Notes under the pieces: model-generated | Database searches by the model: none | What the model saw: the letters and a program-made list of their open reading frames with translations, nothing else | What the model was told of the DNA's origin: nothing | Origin: Candidatus Ulvibacter alkanivorans | GTDB taxonomy: Bacteria > Bacteroidota > Bacteroidia > Flavobacteriales > Flavobacteriaceae | Direction: 5' to 3' | Length of the DNA: 31,701 nt | Assembly (NCBI RefSeq): GCF_003333325.1 | Contig: NZ_QOLC01000077.1 | Span: 1-31,701 of the forward strand | Position numbers and translations under genes: made by a program | In this document: positions 1 through 7,922 of the stretch, in pieces | Position numbering within the stretch: position 1 is the first letter of the stretch | Layout of the letters: each line of letters opens with the position of its first letter

Positions 1-53
1 GAACCCGTTAGTTTTGTAGAAAATCTTTTAAATCAAACTAATCTCATCTGTTT

Positions 54-1133
54 TTACATTTTAACCAATACCGTGTTTAACCCACCGATCCTTGAACCTG
101 CCAACTCAATTGCCTCGTTAATTTCTTCAAGTGCAAAAGCCTTTGTGTCTAAGAAATCAAGATTTAACCTTCCGGAATTAACCATGCTGATCATTTCATT
201 CGCTTCATATGAATGTAGATAAAGCGACCCGGTAATATTAATTTCGGTTCCCAGCAAAAATGAATAAGGGACGGTTATATTTCCTGTTGCACCGCCAATG
301 CAAACGGCTGTGCCACCTTTTTTTACAGCGAACAAACACTGGTGTGTGGAAGAAGTATCTACATAAGATAAACAATCCACAAACGATTCAGCGCCCTGCC
401 CGTTGGTAAGTTCCTTTATTTTACCCGTCACTTCGCCATCCTGAAGTGAAAGTGTCTCAATAATGGCCGGCTCGATTTGCTTGATTTTTTCAAGCCTGTC
501 TTTTTTATTGGCAATGGCAATTATTTTTGAAGCTCCCATCGCCAGAGCAAGCAGAACGGCACTTGTTCCTACAGTTCCTGTGGCGCCATTAATCAAAACG
601 GTTGACCCGTAATGAACATGAGCTCTTTTTAAGGCATGAAACGCCGTTCCCAAATAGCCGAGACGTACCGCATGTTCAACCGGAAAATTTTCCGGCAAGG
701 GAATGATGTTATATGAAGGCGCCTTGATATATTCTGCAAATCCGCCCTGGTATTCGTCCATCAAATGCACATTGTTTGGGTTAAATGTAAACATTCCCTG
801 AAAAGCCATGGACTCGCTCAATCCTTCCCGTCCTTTCAAGGCAAACTCATCGGTCGGGTAATACAAGAGGGAATTAACCCAAACTTTTTGACCTTCTTTC
901 AACCCTTTCACATGTTTGCCAAGTTTTGAGATGTTGCCTACTGCATCCGAACCTAAAATGGCTGGCAAAGTAGGGCGGACAAACGATCCGCCAGGTTGCG
1001 TAATATCTTTCATGGAAGGTGCGATAAAAGTGGCTTTTACTTCCACCAAAACATCTTCGTCCCTCAATTCTGGGATTGCAACCTCTTCAACCCGAAGAGG
1101 TTTTCCTAATTCAAATAAACGTGCTGCTTTCAT
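54..1133 (-). CDS. Zinc-independent MDR-family alcohol dehydrogenase / quinone reductase
   Basis: This is a 359-aa medium-chain dehydrogenase/reductase that probably reduces quinones, enones or aldehydes with NAD(P)H in the cytoplasm. The N-terminal GroES-like domain (about 1-130) is followed by a Rossmann domain with the nucleotide loop GATGTVG at 183-189. The usual catalytic zinc ligands are missing: the position of the Cys in the CGTD motif reads APSMKD (38-43), and the GHE motif reads GSDAVG (61-66). The four-Cys structural zinc lobe is also absent. This points to the zinc-free branch. It is the last gene of a same-strand series and begins 5 bp after the stop of the hydrolase gene. The family is clear; the substrate is not. 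Confidence 0.85.
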   Translation of the reverse strand: MKAARLFELGKPLRVEEVAIPELRDEDVLVEVKATFIAPSMKDITQPGGSFVRPTLPAILGSDAVGNISKLGKHVKGLKEGQKVWVNSLLYYPTDEFALKGREGLSESMAFQGMFTFNPNNVHLMDEYQGGFAEYIKAPSYNIIPLPENFPVEHAVRLGYLGTAFHALKRAHVHYGSTVLINGATGTVGTSAVLLALAMGASKIIAIANKKDRLEKIKQIEPAIIETLSLQDGEVTGKIKELTNGQGAESFVDCLSYVDTSSTHQCLFAVKKGGTAVCIGGATGNITVPYSFLLGTEINITGSLYLHSYEANEMISMVNSGRLNLDFLDTKAFALEEINEAIELAGSRIGGLNTVLVKM

Positions 1134-1138
1134 AATTT

Positions 1139-2149
1139 TTATTTATTAATAAATTGTATCAATGGCGAAATAAACCTGTCAAATTGTTCAATGTGAGGCA
1201 AATGACCCACATTGTCAAGTTCAACCAATTTCGCGTTTGGAATTTTGTCTCTCGTACTTTTTCCAAGTTGGTTGTATAGTCCCATCGTTTTTCCCACCTC
1301 TTCGCTCACCAATGGCTTGCCCAATGCTGTCCTATCCCTTGTGCCTATAATCAACAAAGTAGGAGGTTTGATATTTCCAAACTCGTAGAGAACCGGTTGC
1401 GTAAAAATCATATCGAAGGTGAGGGCCGCGTTCCACGCAATTTTTGGATAATCAGAATTCAGTGTCCATCCGGCCAAAAGATCAACCCATTGGTCATACA
1501 AGGGGTTCCATTTACCATCGTAATAGTTTTCTAACTGGTAACTTTTAATTTTTTCATACGTCTGATCCAGCTCAACCTGATACCACCAGTCCACCGGTTT
1601 ATAGGGAACTGTCTTTTTCCAGTCTTCTAACCCGATTGGGTTTTCCAAAATTAATTTTTCCGTTGCTTCAGGATACATTAACACAAAACGGGTAGCCAGC
1701 ATCCCTCCCATGGAATGTCCCAATACACTGGTTCTTATGATGCCAAGATGGTCTAATAGAAGTTTTGTGTTGAGAGCCAATTGCTGAAATGTATAGTTGA
1801 AATTTTCGGGTTTCGACGACTTGCCAAAGCCTATCTGGTCGGGCACAATCACCCGGAAACCCTCTTGTGTCAATCTTTCAATAGTGGTTTTCCAATATGC
1901 GCCATTAAAATTTTTACCATGCAGCAAAACTATATTTTTCCCGTTATAGTTTGCCGGTTTAACATCCATGTAAGCCATTTTTAAATCCTGCTGTTGGATG
2001 TTCAGGTTAATGTAATCCACCTTGTATGGGTATTCGTAGTTAGCAAGCATTACATCCAGCCACTTTAAATCACTTTTCTGAGAAAAGGAAACAAGCGTAA
2101 AACCTAATAGTGCAATGGTTAATTTTATTTTTATGTTATCTATTGTCAT
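1139..2149 (-). CDS. Exported alpha/beta-fold hydrolase
   Basis: This 336-aa protein has an N-terminal hydrophobic segment (about residues 8-22, ending SFSQ) that reads as a signal peptide, so the enzyme probably acts in the periplasm. The fold landmarks are all present: an oxyanion HG at 77-78, the nucleophile elbow GHSMGG with Ser146, an acid Asp272 in GTRDR, and His316 in VGHLPH. These make a complete Ser-Asp-His triad. The family includes esterases, haloalkane dehalogenases and epoxide hydrolases, and the sequence does not decide among them. It lies between the MDR gene and the 2-hydroxyacid dehydrogenase gene, 14 bp downstream of the latter, consistent with co-transcription. Confidence 0.85.
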   Translation of the reverse strand: MTIDNIKIKLTIALLGFTLVSFSQKSDLKWLDVMLANYEYPYKVDYINLNIQQQDLKMAYMDVKPANYNGKNIVLLHGKNFNGAYWKTTIERLTQEGFRVIVPDQIGFGKSSKPENFNYTFQQLALNTKLLLDHLGIIRTSVLGHSMGGMLATRFVLMYPEATEKLILENPIGLEDWKKTVPYKPVDWWYQVELDQTYEKIKSYQLENYYDGKWNPLYDQWVDLLAGWTLNSDYPKIAWNAALTFDMIFTQPVLYEFGNIKPPTLLIIGTRDRTALGKPLVSEEVGKTMGLYNQLGKSTRDKIPNAKLVELDNVGHLPHIEQFDRFISPLIQFINK

Positions 2150-2163
2150 ATAGCTTGATTTTA

Positions 2164-3132
2164 TTAATGGATCAGTCCGCTGACTTTTTCTCCCCGGATA
2201 AAAAGTTTAACATTATCGATAGCCTTTTCTGTCCCTATTATCATGGCATCCTCTACCATGGCCGAATTATGTGGCGAGCCCAGAATATTGGGCAGTTCAA
2301 AGAAAGGAAAATGAAGTTCAAACTTACCGTATTTAAAGGGCTCCACCCACCAGGCGTCTATACCGGCGTAAAAGTCGGGATGGGTTTTCAGGTGATCATA
2401 TAATTCCTTCTCATTAATTATTTGTCCCCTTGCCACATTTACCAAAACGGCGTTTGGTTTCATTAAATCCAGTTTTTGTTTGTTGATTAAATTATTTGTC
2501 TGCTCATTAAGCGGGCAGGAAATAAGTAGGGAATCGGCATTTTTAAGTACAAAATCCAAATCGTTAAGGGTGCCGATAAACTCAACTTTTTCATTGGTCT
2601 TGCCTGTGGTATTGATGGCAAATACCTTCACCCCGAGCGGTTTCATCAAGTTTGCCGTAGCTTTCCCGATGGAACCAAAACCAATTATTCCCAGGACGGA
2701 ACCCCTCATTGATTTGGTCGTGCTTTTTAGTTGATTAAATATTCCATCAGACAGGTGATTGTGATAGATTGACAATCTTTTGCTCAGGGCAAGTATCATT
2801 GCCAGGGCATGTTCCGCCATGGGTTCGGCATAGGCACCCTGGTTTGCAGCTATTTTCATGGAATCCGGGAAACGTTCCAGATTAACATGGTCGTATCCGG
2901 CGGAAAGAAGTTGCATAAATTTTACATTTTTGCAGGAAACCGCATGATTGTACAATCCTTCTTTCTCCGGATTCCAGGATAACAATATATCGGCAGTTGA
3001 AACAATATCCGCAATCATTTCCTTTGGACTATCTTCCAGGAAGACGGTTTCCAAACCGTTTCCTGAAAATTGTTTCATTAATTTCTTTTGTTCAGGAAAT
3101 GTTTTAAATGTTATTACTATTTTCATAAGCAT
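2164..3132 (-). CDS. D-isomer-specific 2-hydroxyacid dehydrogenase
   Basis: This 322-aa protein has the two-domain D-2-hydroxyacid dehydrogenase layout. The NAD-binding loop GFGSIG is at 151-156, Arg235 sits in NVARGQ, Glu264 in WWVEP and His288 in SPHNS. These correspond to the family's substrate-binding Arg and the Glu/His catalytic pair. It would interconvert a 2-oxoacid and a D-2-hydroxyacid using NAD(H). Two ATGs lie close together (MLMK); the second, 6 bp downstream, is equally plausible as the start. It is tightly spaced with its neighbours on the same strand. The family call is firm and the substrate is unknown. Confidence 0.87.
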   Translation of the reverse strand: MLMKIVITFKTFPEQKKLMKQFSGNGLETVFLEDSPKEMIADIVSTADILLSWNPEKEGLYNHAVSCKNVKFMQLLSAGYDHVNLERFPDSMKIAANQGAYAEPMAEHALAMILALSKRLSIYHNHLSDGIFNQLKSTTKSMRGSVLGIIGFGSIGKATANLMKPLGVKVFAINTTGKTNEKVEFIGTLNDLDFVLKNADSLLISCPLNEQTNNLINKQKLDLMKPNAVLVNVARGQIINEKELYDHLKTHPDFYAGIDAWWVEPFKYGKFELHFPFFELPNILGSPHNSAMVEDAMIIGTEKAIDNVKLFIRGEKVSGLIH

Positions 3133-3147
3133 TTTTCTTTGGAAGCA

Positions 3148-3801
3148 TTAGATTAATTTTCTAATCCATTCGTCTATAACGGCATAGGGTTGCGCCCCAC
3201 TCAGTTTATGTTTACCATTGGCCACAATAGTGGGCACTGCATTTACTCCATACATACGTGCCTGCTGAAAATCTTCGTTTAGCGATTGCTTTACCTTCTC
3301 GCTGCCATAATCCTTTTCCCATTGTTCCACATCAAGCCCAATTTCTTTGGCACACATTTTCAGTGTATCAAAATCGGCAATGTTAAGGCAGTCGGTAAGA
3401 TGTGCTTTTTGAACGCGGTCGAACATTCTGCCATGCACAAGGTTTCCACCTTGAAGTTCGGCAGCTTTGCATGCGGTCAAACCGGGAGTAGAAGAAGGAT
3501 AATCGAAATCCCTGGACGCCATAAGATCAGGGTTCATTCTATGTTCATCATCATTGAGGTTGGCTTGACGCCAATGTTCTAATATCTCTTTCTTTCCCTG
3601 TTCTTTTGACCCAAATATTCGTTCTATTCCGTCTGTTGATGGAGCTAAAGCAAATGCCCGATGTACAATTGAAACATGTTCGGGAAATTGCTGCGCCAAT
3701 TTTTTTAATCGGGGAGAAAAGGCATAACACCATGCACAAAGCACATCATGAAAAAACTCTATGGTTACGGGTTTGTTTTCTCCTGTTTTAATTTCTTCCA
3801 T
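3148..3801 (-). CDS. DsbA/FrnE-like thioredoxin-fold oxidoreductase
   Basis: This 217-aa protein lacks a signal peptide and so is cytoplasmic, like FrnE. The redox motif CAWC is at 22-25, just after the first beta strand (EFFHD). A long helical insertion follows, and the fold closes with a cis-proline segment NAVPTIV near residue 190 and a SGAQPYAV tail. This arrangement is typical of the FrnE / 2-hydroxychromene-2-carboxylate isomerase branch of the DsbA family. Unlike the isomerases it keeps both Cys, so dithiol exchange is more likely than isomerisation. It lies 15 bp upstream of the 2-hydroxyacid dehydrogenase gene on the same strand. The context suggests thiol or redox homeostasis. Confidence 0.83.
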   Translation of the reverse strand: MEEIKTGENKPVTIEFFHDVLCAWCYAFSPRLKKLAQQFPEHVSIVHRAFALAPSTDGIERIFGSKEQGKKEILEHWRQANLNDDEHRMNPDLMASRDFDYPSSTPGLTACKAAELQGGNLVHGRMFDRVQKAHLTDCLNIADFDTLKMCAKEIGLDVEQWEKDYGSEKVKQSLNEDFQQARMYGVNAVPTIVANGKHKLSGAQPYAVIDEWIRKLI

Positions 3802-3826
3802 TTTATTTTACTTTCATTTTCATCCA

Positions 3827-4636
3827 TTATCCAAACTTATATCCTGAAACTTTAATCCCCATGAGCAATCCCGAATAATCACGGGAGCCCTTATCAATGC
3901 CTGCAGCACCGGCAACTACAAACAGTGGGGCCAGATGTTCACTTCTTGGATGGCTTTCTCTTGCTTTTGGTGCATTCTTCCAGTTAATGAGCATTTCATT
4001 TCGTTTTTTGGCATCATTTATCTCAACTGTCTGGGTGAGCCAGTCGTCGAATTGTGTTGAACTACCTGCTGCCGAAGAACTTTCCGACATAAACCCGCGC
4101 ATATTGTGGTAGCTCATTCCCGAACCGATAATCAACACACCTTCATTTCGTAAAGTTTCAAGTGCTTTTCCAAGGTTTATATGCGTTTCAGGGTCAAGGG
4201 AATTGATTAGCGAAAGCTGAACCACCGGAATATTGGCTTCAGGGAAAGCAATCATCAAAGGCACAAACGTTCCATGGTCAAAGCCTCTTTTATAGTCTCT
4301 TTTTGTTTTAAAACTGCTTGCTTTAAACAGATTTTCAATCCGTTCAGCCAATTCGGGATTACCGGGCGCTGGCCATTTTAAATGATATGTGGATTCAGGA
4401 AAACCATAATAATCATACAGCAAAGGTGGATTTGAACCGAATTGCAGCGTTGGCAAATCCTCTTCCCAATGTCCTGAAACAACAAGTATCGCGTTTATCT
4501 TTTGACTGTATTGCTCACCAAAATTTTTAAGGTATTCCCTTAATTGACCATAGCCAATAGGGTCACCCATGGCATTTTTTATTACATGCCACGGACCTCC
4601 ACCATGAGGTATAAAATGTACGGGTAACTTTCCCAT
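3827..4636 (-). CDS. Class III extradiol dioxygenase, 4,5-DOPA dioxygenase (DODA/YgiD) type
   Basis: This 269-aa protein matches the LigB-like DODA/YgiD family, which cleaves catecholic rings with a metal ion and O2. Visible landmarks are FIPHGGGPWH near the start (His11, His17), VVSGHWEED (His56), the segment YDYYGFPE at 75-82, FDHGTFVPL (His121) and SHPRSEHLAPLF near the C-terminus. These conserved histidines are the expected metal and catalytic ligands. The length agrees with the usual 260-270 aa. Presence of a catechol-cleaving enzyme with several reductases supports a role of the cluster in handling quinones or catechols. The true substrate cannot be read from sequence. Confidence 0.87.
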   Translation of the reverse strand: MGKLPVHFIPHGGGPWHVIKNAMGDPIGYGQLREYLKNFGEQYSQKINAILVVSGHWEEDLPTLQFGSNPPLLYDYYGFPESTYHLKWPAPGNPELAERIENLFKASSFKTKRDYKRGFDHGTFVPLMIAFPEANIPVVQLSLINSLDPETHINLGKALETLRNEGVLIIGSGMSYHNMRGFMSESSSAAGSSTQFDDWLTQTVEINDAKKRNEMLINWKNAPKARESHPRSEHLAPLFVVAGAAGIDKGSRDYSGLLMGIKVSGYKFG

Positions 4637-4646
4637 TCTGTTTCGC

Positions 4647-4877
4647 TTATTTTCTTATCGCTTTCAGTGCGGTTCCCCAGCTAATTAGCGGGTCGAGCAT
4701 CGTTTTTAAATTGTTTTCGTTCATTGCAGCAGGTTTAAAACCGCTGAAGATTTTATCAAAATAATATTGTACATCTATGTAATTCTGTTGCTTGCCTAAA
4801 ACAGATGAATCCAAGTACAAGCTCATGTCATAAGGTTTTAAATTTTGAAATTCATCTTGAATATTCCTGTTATTCAT
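4647..4877 (-). CDS. Unrecognised 76-aa ORF, possibly a gene remnant
   Basis: The open frame extends upstream to 5012, but that part overlaps the 3' end of the aldo/keto reductase gene. The best internal ATG (4877) gives a 76-aa product beginning MNNRNIQDEF. It has no signal peptide, membrane segment or motif that I recognise. It could be a small protein, or the surviving C-terminal end of a larger gene that was lost between 4877 and 4957. It sits on the same strand as its neighbours with only 10 bp to the dioxygenase start, so it would be co-transcribed. Confidence 0.4.
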   Translation of the reverse strand: MNNRNIQDEFQNLKPYDMSLYLDSSVLGKQQNYIDVQYYFDKIFSGFKPAAMNENNLKTMLDPLISWGTALKAIRK

Positions 4878-4957
4878 TTTACGCCAGTGATTTGTTTCAA
4901 TTAATGAATACCCCAAGGCAAGGACTCGGGGGGATTCGGTTAGCCAAACAATTACAA

Positions 4958-5992
4958 TTAAAAGAAATTTTCCGTACTGGTTCTGTCCATATAAGTGAAT
5001 TGCAACATCCAATGTGGATAAATTGGGTCTAATTTACTCAATTCGTCCAGTTGGCTTACTTCCTCGGCACTCATTTCCCATTCGGTTGCTTTCAGGTTAT
5101 CTTCCAATTGGTGTGGTTTGGTGGCACCAACCAAGACAGAAGAAACCACCGGTTTTCTGAGCAGGTAATTTAATGCTGCCTGTGCAATGCTCGCGTTGTG
5201 GTTGTTGGCAATTTTTTCCAGGGCATCTACAATAGCATAGCCTTTTTCTGTATCTATGGGGATAAAGTTTTGTTCTTCTTCTCTGGTTCTTCTGGAATCT
5301 TCGGGCATGGGCTTATCCTTCCTATATTTTCCTGTCAAGAAACCACCTCCCAGCGGCGACCATGGGGTCAACCCCAAACCTTGGTCTTCGAGCAGCGGGG
5401 TCAATTCATATTCCACATCTCTGGAAATCAAAGAATAGATGGCCTGCAGGGATACAAATTTTTCAAAATGATTTTCTTTCGATACTGCCAAAGCTTTCAT
5501 TAACTGCCATGCCGTGAAATTACTGGCGCCAATGTACCTCACTTTTCCCTGGTGCACCAAATCCGATAGAGCACCCAAAGTTTCCTCAAGCGGGGTAATA
5601 GGATCAAAACTGTGCATCACATAAAGGTCGATGTAGTCTGTGCCTAATCTCTTCAGGCTATTATTACAGCTCTCAATAATGTGTTTGCGAGACAGGCCCA
5701 CATCGTTGATGTCCTTGCTCATCCGTCCCCTTACTTTGGTGGCAAGCACTACTTCGTTGCGTTTCTCTTTTAGTGCCTTGCCCAGAATTTCTTCAGATTG
5801 ACCGTGGGAATATACATCTGCCGTGTCGAAAAAGTTAATGCCGGCATCAAGAGCCATATCCACAATTTTTTTGCTGGCTGGGTAATCCAGATTACCGACT
5901 ACTTTCCAGTAGCCCTCGCCGCCAAAACTCATGGCTCCCAAGCAAAGTTCCGATACCATCAAACCTGATTTTCCTAATTGTCTGTACTTCAT
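4958..5992 (-). CDS. Aldo/keto reductase
   Basis: This 344-aa NADPH-dependent (beta/alpha)8-barrel aldo/keto reductase has the complete catalytic tetrad: Asp56 (FDTADV), Tyr61 (DVYSHG), Lys86 (LATKV) and His127 (YVMHSFD). The cofactor-binding segments GASNF and the late SSVLVGAT region are also present. The length and the GQSEEILGKAL segment fit the Tas/YajO-like branch, which reduces aldehydes and ketones. A terminal ENFF extension is unremarkable. It is separated from the upstream luciferase-like gene by 42 bp on the same strand. The family is certain; the substrate is not known. Confidence 0.9.
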   Translation of the reverse strand: MKYRQLGKSGLMVSELCLGAMSFGGEGYWKVVGNLDYPASKKIVDMALDAGINFFDTADVYSHGQSEEILGKALKEKRNEVVLATKVRGRMSKDINDVGLSRKHIIESCNNSLKRLGTDYIDLYVMHSFDPITPLEETLGALSDLVHQGKVRYIGASNFTAWQLMKALAVSKENHFEKFVSLQAIYSLISRDVEYELTPLLEDQGLGLTPWSPLGGGFLTGKYRKDKPMPEDSRRTREEEQNFIPIDTEKGYAIVDALEKIANNHNASIAQAALNYLLRKPVVSSVLVGATKPHQLEDNLKATEWEMSAEEVSQLDELSKLDPIYPHWMLQFTYMDRTSTENFF

Positions 5993-6034
5993 GTTTTTTT
6001 GTTTTTTAGTGTTAATTGTTTAAAATGAGTAGAT

Positions 6035-7045
6035 TTATATAGCAGGCTTTAACTCAAATGCGTTTGCCAATAATTCAAATGATTTCCTGCGCGCTCCATA
6101 ATCAACAGACATGGAGGTAACCATAATTTCATCGGTTCCAAAATCGTTTGATAATTTAATGAGCTGTTCTTTCACATCATCGGTCGTTCCCGAAATGATG
6201 CGCCCTTTGTTTCTGTCTATTATTTGTTGCTCCAGGGAGGAGAAACGATAATTCTTGATATGGTTTGCATCTTTAAAATTATTGAAATTGCCCTTTTCAA
6301 ATTGCAAAAAAACAAAATCAATAAACTTCCGCATTTCGTTTGCTTTTTCTTCGGTTTCGGCACAAACCATCTGAATGGCGACCATTACCTGAGGTTCAGT
6401 ATTTTCGATTGATGGTTTAAAGTTTTTCCGGTATGTTTCTGCCACTTCGGGACTGACAAAACCGTTTATAAATTTGGCAATGCTTAGACCCATCCCAAAT
6501 TTAGCGGCAATTAAACTGCTTCCCCCGCTTGAACTCAATATCCATTGTGACGGGATTGTTGTTGATTGTGGCGTTGCAAGTAAGGAACCTTGTCTTGTGG
6601 CTGCGGTATCACGAAAAAAATGCTGCATATATTCCAACTGTTGCAAATAACTTGCTTCGCTAAAATCATTGGAAGGGTTAAGAATTGAAGAGGTAACCCT
6701 ATCGGTGCCCGGAGCCCGTCCAATGCCTAAATCAATGCGGTTAGGGAAAAGAACTTCGAGCATTCTGAAATTTTCAACAACCTTCAAAGCACTGTGGTTA
6801 GGCAGCATAATGCCTCCTGATCCAATACGGATGGAGCTGGTTTCACCGGCCAGCTTCACCATCAGCACTTCGGGTGTAGAACCGGCAATGAGTGCAGAGT
6901 TATGGTGTTCAGATACCCAAAAGCGGCTATAGCCTAAATTTTCGGCCAGTTTAACCGTTGCAACTGTTTCATTGATGGCTTCTTTGGCGTTGCCATCAGG
7001 CTTAATGACCGATTGATCGAGTATGCTTAATTTGATTTCCCCCAT
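6035..7045 (-). CDS. Luciferase-like (LLM class) flavin-dependent oxidoreductase, MsnO8-like
   Basis: This 336-aa protein belongs to the bacterial luciferase-like FMN-dependent monooxygenase family. Landmarks are LSILDQS at the N-terminus, the FWVSEHHN segment near residue 45, the RIGSGGIMLPNHS stretch, and NRIDLGIGRAPG near residue 107, which is characteristic of the MsnO8 subgroup. It would use reduced flavin and O2 on an unknown substrate. It is the first gene of the minus-strand series, so the promoter for the cluster should lie upstream, in 7050-7170, where a Bacteroidetes-type -7 box is seen. Confidence 0.87.
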   Translation of the reverse strand: MGEIKLSILDQSVIKPDGNAKEAINETVATVKLAENLGYSRFWVSEHHNSALIAGSTPEVLMVKLAGETSSIRIGSGGIMLPNHSALKVVENFRMLEVLFPNRIDLGIGRAPGTDRVTSSILNPSNDFSEASYLQQLEYMQHFFRDTAATRQGSLLATPQSTTIPSQWILSSSGGSSLIAAKFGMGLSIAKFINGFVSPEVAETYRKNFKPSIENTEPQVMVAIQMVCAETEEKANEMRKFIDFVFLQFEKGNFNNFKDANHIKNYRFSSLEQQIIDRNKGRIISGTTDDVKEQLIKLSNDFGTDEIMVTSMSVDYGARRKSFELLANAFELKPAI

Positions 7046-7130
7046 CTTATTATTTAATCAATATAATATACGTTAATTGGTTCCATAACATTTGTGATTA
7101 TTAACTATTTCATCATCTGACAGTTTAGAC

Positions 7131-7144
7131 AGGTTACCGTACCT
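7131..7144. promoter_or_regulatory. Candidate HxlR-type operator for the minus-strand oxidoreductase cluster
   Basis: The sequence AGGTTACCGTACCT has 4-bp arms (AGGT/ACCT) and contains GGTTACC, closely resembling the TTACC/GGTAA units in front of the hxlR gene at 7855-7905. It lies just downstream of the predicted start of transcription from the -7 box at 7157-7164, a position where a bound repressor would block. That HxlR binds here is inference. Confidence 0.35.
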
Positions 7145-7149
7145 CTTAT

Positions 7150-7413
7150 TCAGACACAAATATATGTTTCTTTGAAAATAGATTTGTTCAAATATCGTAT
7201 GGTTGTAAGGGTTGTGATCTTGACCAAAACCCTCGTTTTAAACCCTTGAAAAGTTTTGGCGTAATTGCGCCCTATCATAAAACTGGCCACAAAGTTGGGA
7301 AAACAACGTTTCGATCCTTTTTCTATATTTTTTGAGGGGATAGAATTGTGGTTTCTAGTCCTTTTGGTTTTTTCTCTTGGGTGTCTCCACTTTTATGTTC
7401 ACATATTTATTTG
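7150..7413 (-). pseudogene. Decayed C-terminal fragment of an IS982-family transposase
   Basis: The minus strand of this otherwise gene-free 360-bp gap encodes a recognisable IS982 transposase tail. One frame gives VETPKRKNQKD, then a TAG stop (7355-7357), then KPQFYPLKKYRKRIETLFSQ continuing to LCGQF. About 1 nt must be skipped near 7278-7283 to continue in the next frame as RNYAKTFQGFKTRVLVKITT, ending at a TGA (7150-7152). RKRIETLFSQL and RNYAK-F-GFKTR are hallmarks of this family as I know it. A nonsense codon, a frameshift and loss of the N-terminal two-thirds make it inactive. Its start abuts the 3' end of the DoxX gene, whose last codons overlap it. Terminal inverted repeats were not identified. 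Confidence 0.75.
7157..7164 (-). promoter_or_regulatory. Bacteroidetes-type -7 box for the oxidoreductase cluster
   Basis: On the minus strand this reads TATATTTG, an exact match to TAnnTTTG. It would start transcription near 7150, about 105 bp upstream of the luciferase-like gene. It lies inside the IS982 remnant, so the decayed insertion may have supplied the cluster's promoter. No clear -33 element was seen. Confidence 0.4.
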
Positions 7414-7808
7414 TTTAGGCTTTCCTTTTTTTCACTTTTTATGATTGGTTGATATTTATTCCAGTTGGCAACAATAACCCAAATATTAATTGCGAATAAT
7501 ATTAATGCGATTCCAATACCAGCTAGGTCGTGTACTAAATGATGGACAATTATCCCAACCATAACAGGAAGAAGAACTAAGGCTCCCAGTGCTCTTGTTT
7601 TCGGGATCGCTATTAAAGCACCTCCAATGATTTCAATAATTGCCACAAGCGGAAAAATCCATTTTATTGTCATAAATGCTCCTATAATTTGCATCATTTC
7701 TTCAGACATTTCAGGCATAGGCATATAGTTGAAGAATTTATTTAACCCTGAATTAATCATCATTAACCCGAATAGGATACATAATACTGTAAGAATCTTG
7801 TTTTTCAT
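7407..7808 (-). CDS. DoxX-like family membrane protein
   Basis: This 133-aa integral membrane protein has four hydrophobic segments (about residues 5-22, 45-68, 75-92 and 96-113). The early GLMMINSGLNKFF and the EIIGGALIAIPKTRALGALVL core are typical of DoxX/DoxX-like proteins. These are small four-helix inner-membrane proteins often found next to stress regulators. It is divergent from the hxlR gene and shares its 114-bp control region. A -7 box TAAATTTG (minus strand, 7838-7845) precedes it, and the HxlR operator at 7855-7871 would cover its -33 region. Its last codons run into the IS982 remnant, so its C-terminus may be altered. Confidence 0.8.
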   Translation of the reverse strand: MKNKILTVLCILFGLMMINSGLNKFFNYMPMPEMSEEMMQIIGAFMTIKWIFPLVAIIEIIGGALIAIPKTRALGALVLLPVMVGIIVHHLVHDLAGIGIALILFAINIWVIVANWNKYQPIIKSEKKESLNK

Positions 7809-7847
7809 TTTTAGATGGTTTTTGGTTAATAGTACATCAAATTTAAC

Positions 7848-7855
7848 TATTTTTG
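7848..7855 (+). promoter_or_regulatory. -7 box of hxlR promoter
   Basis: TATTTTTG matches the Bacteroidetes -7 consensus TAnnTTTG, with a possible -33 TTTG at 7821-7824. Transcription would begin near 7862, inside the palindromic operator. This supports autoregulation and excludes the upstream ATG at 7863 as the likely start. The opposing DoxX -7 box (7838-7845) is interleaved with it. Confidence 0.5.
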
Positions 7856-7905
7856 ATTACCGTTGGTAATCAGTTACCTTTTAGTAACCAGTTACCTTAA
7901 GGTAA
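7855..7905. promoter_or_regulatory. Clustered palindromic operator of the DoxX/HxlR divergent pair
   Basis: The stretch is built from alternating TTACC and GGTAA half-sites. GATTACC-GTT-GGTAATC (7855-7871) is a perfect inverted repeat with 7-bp arms. GGTAA-tcag-TTACC (7865-7878) overlaps it. TTACCTTAAGGTAA (7892-7905) is a perfect 14-bp palindrome. HxlR proteins bind such dyads as dimers. The array covers the predicted start of hxlR and the -33 region of doxX, so one repressor could control both genes. Confidence 0.65.
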
Positions 7906-7922
7906 TCATTAAATTAAATGAG

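Noticed and set aside
7863..7922. Longer start of the HxlR regulator
   Set aside because: It lies within the palindromic operator at the predicted transcription start, and the family begins at the later ATG.
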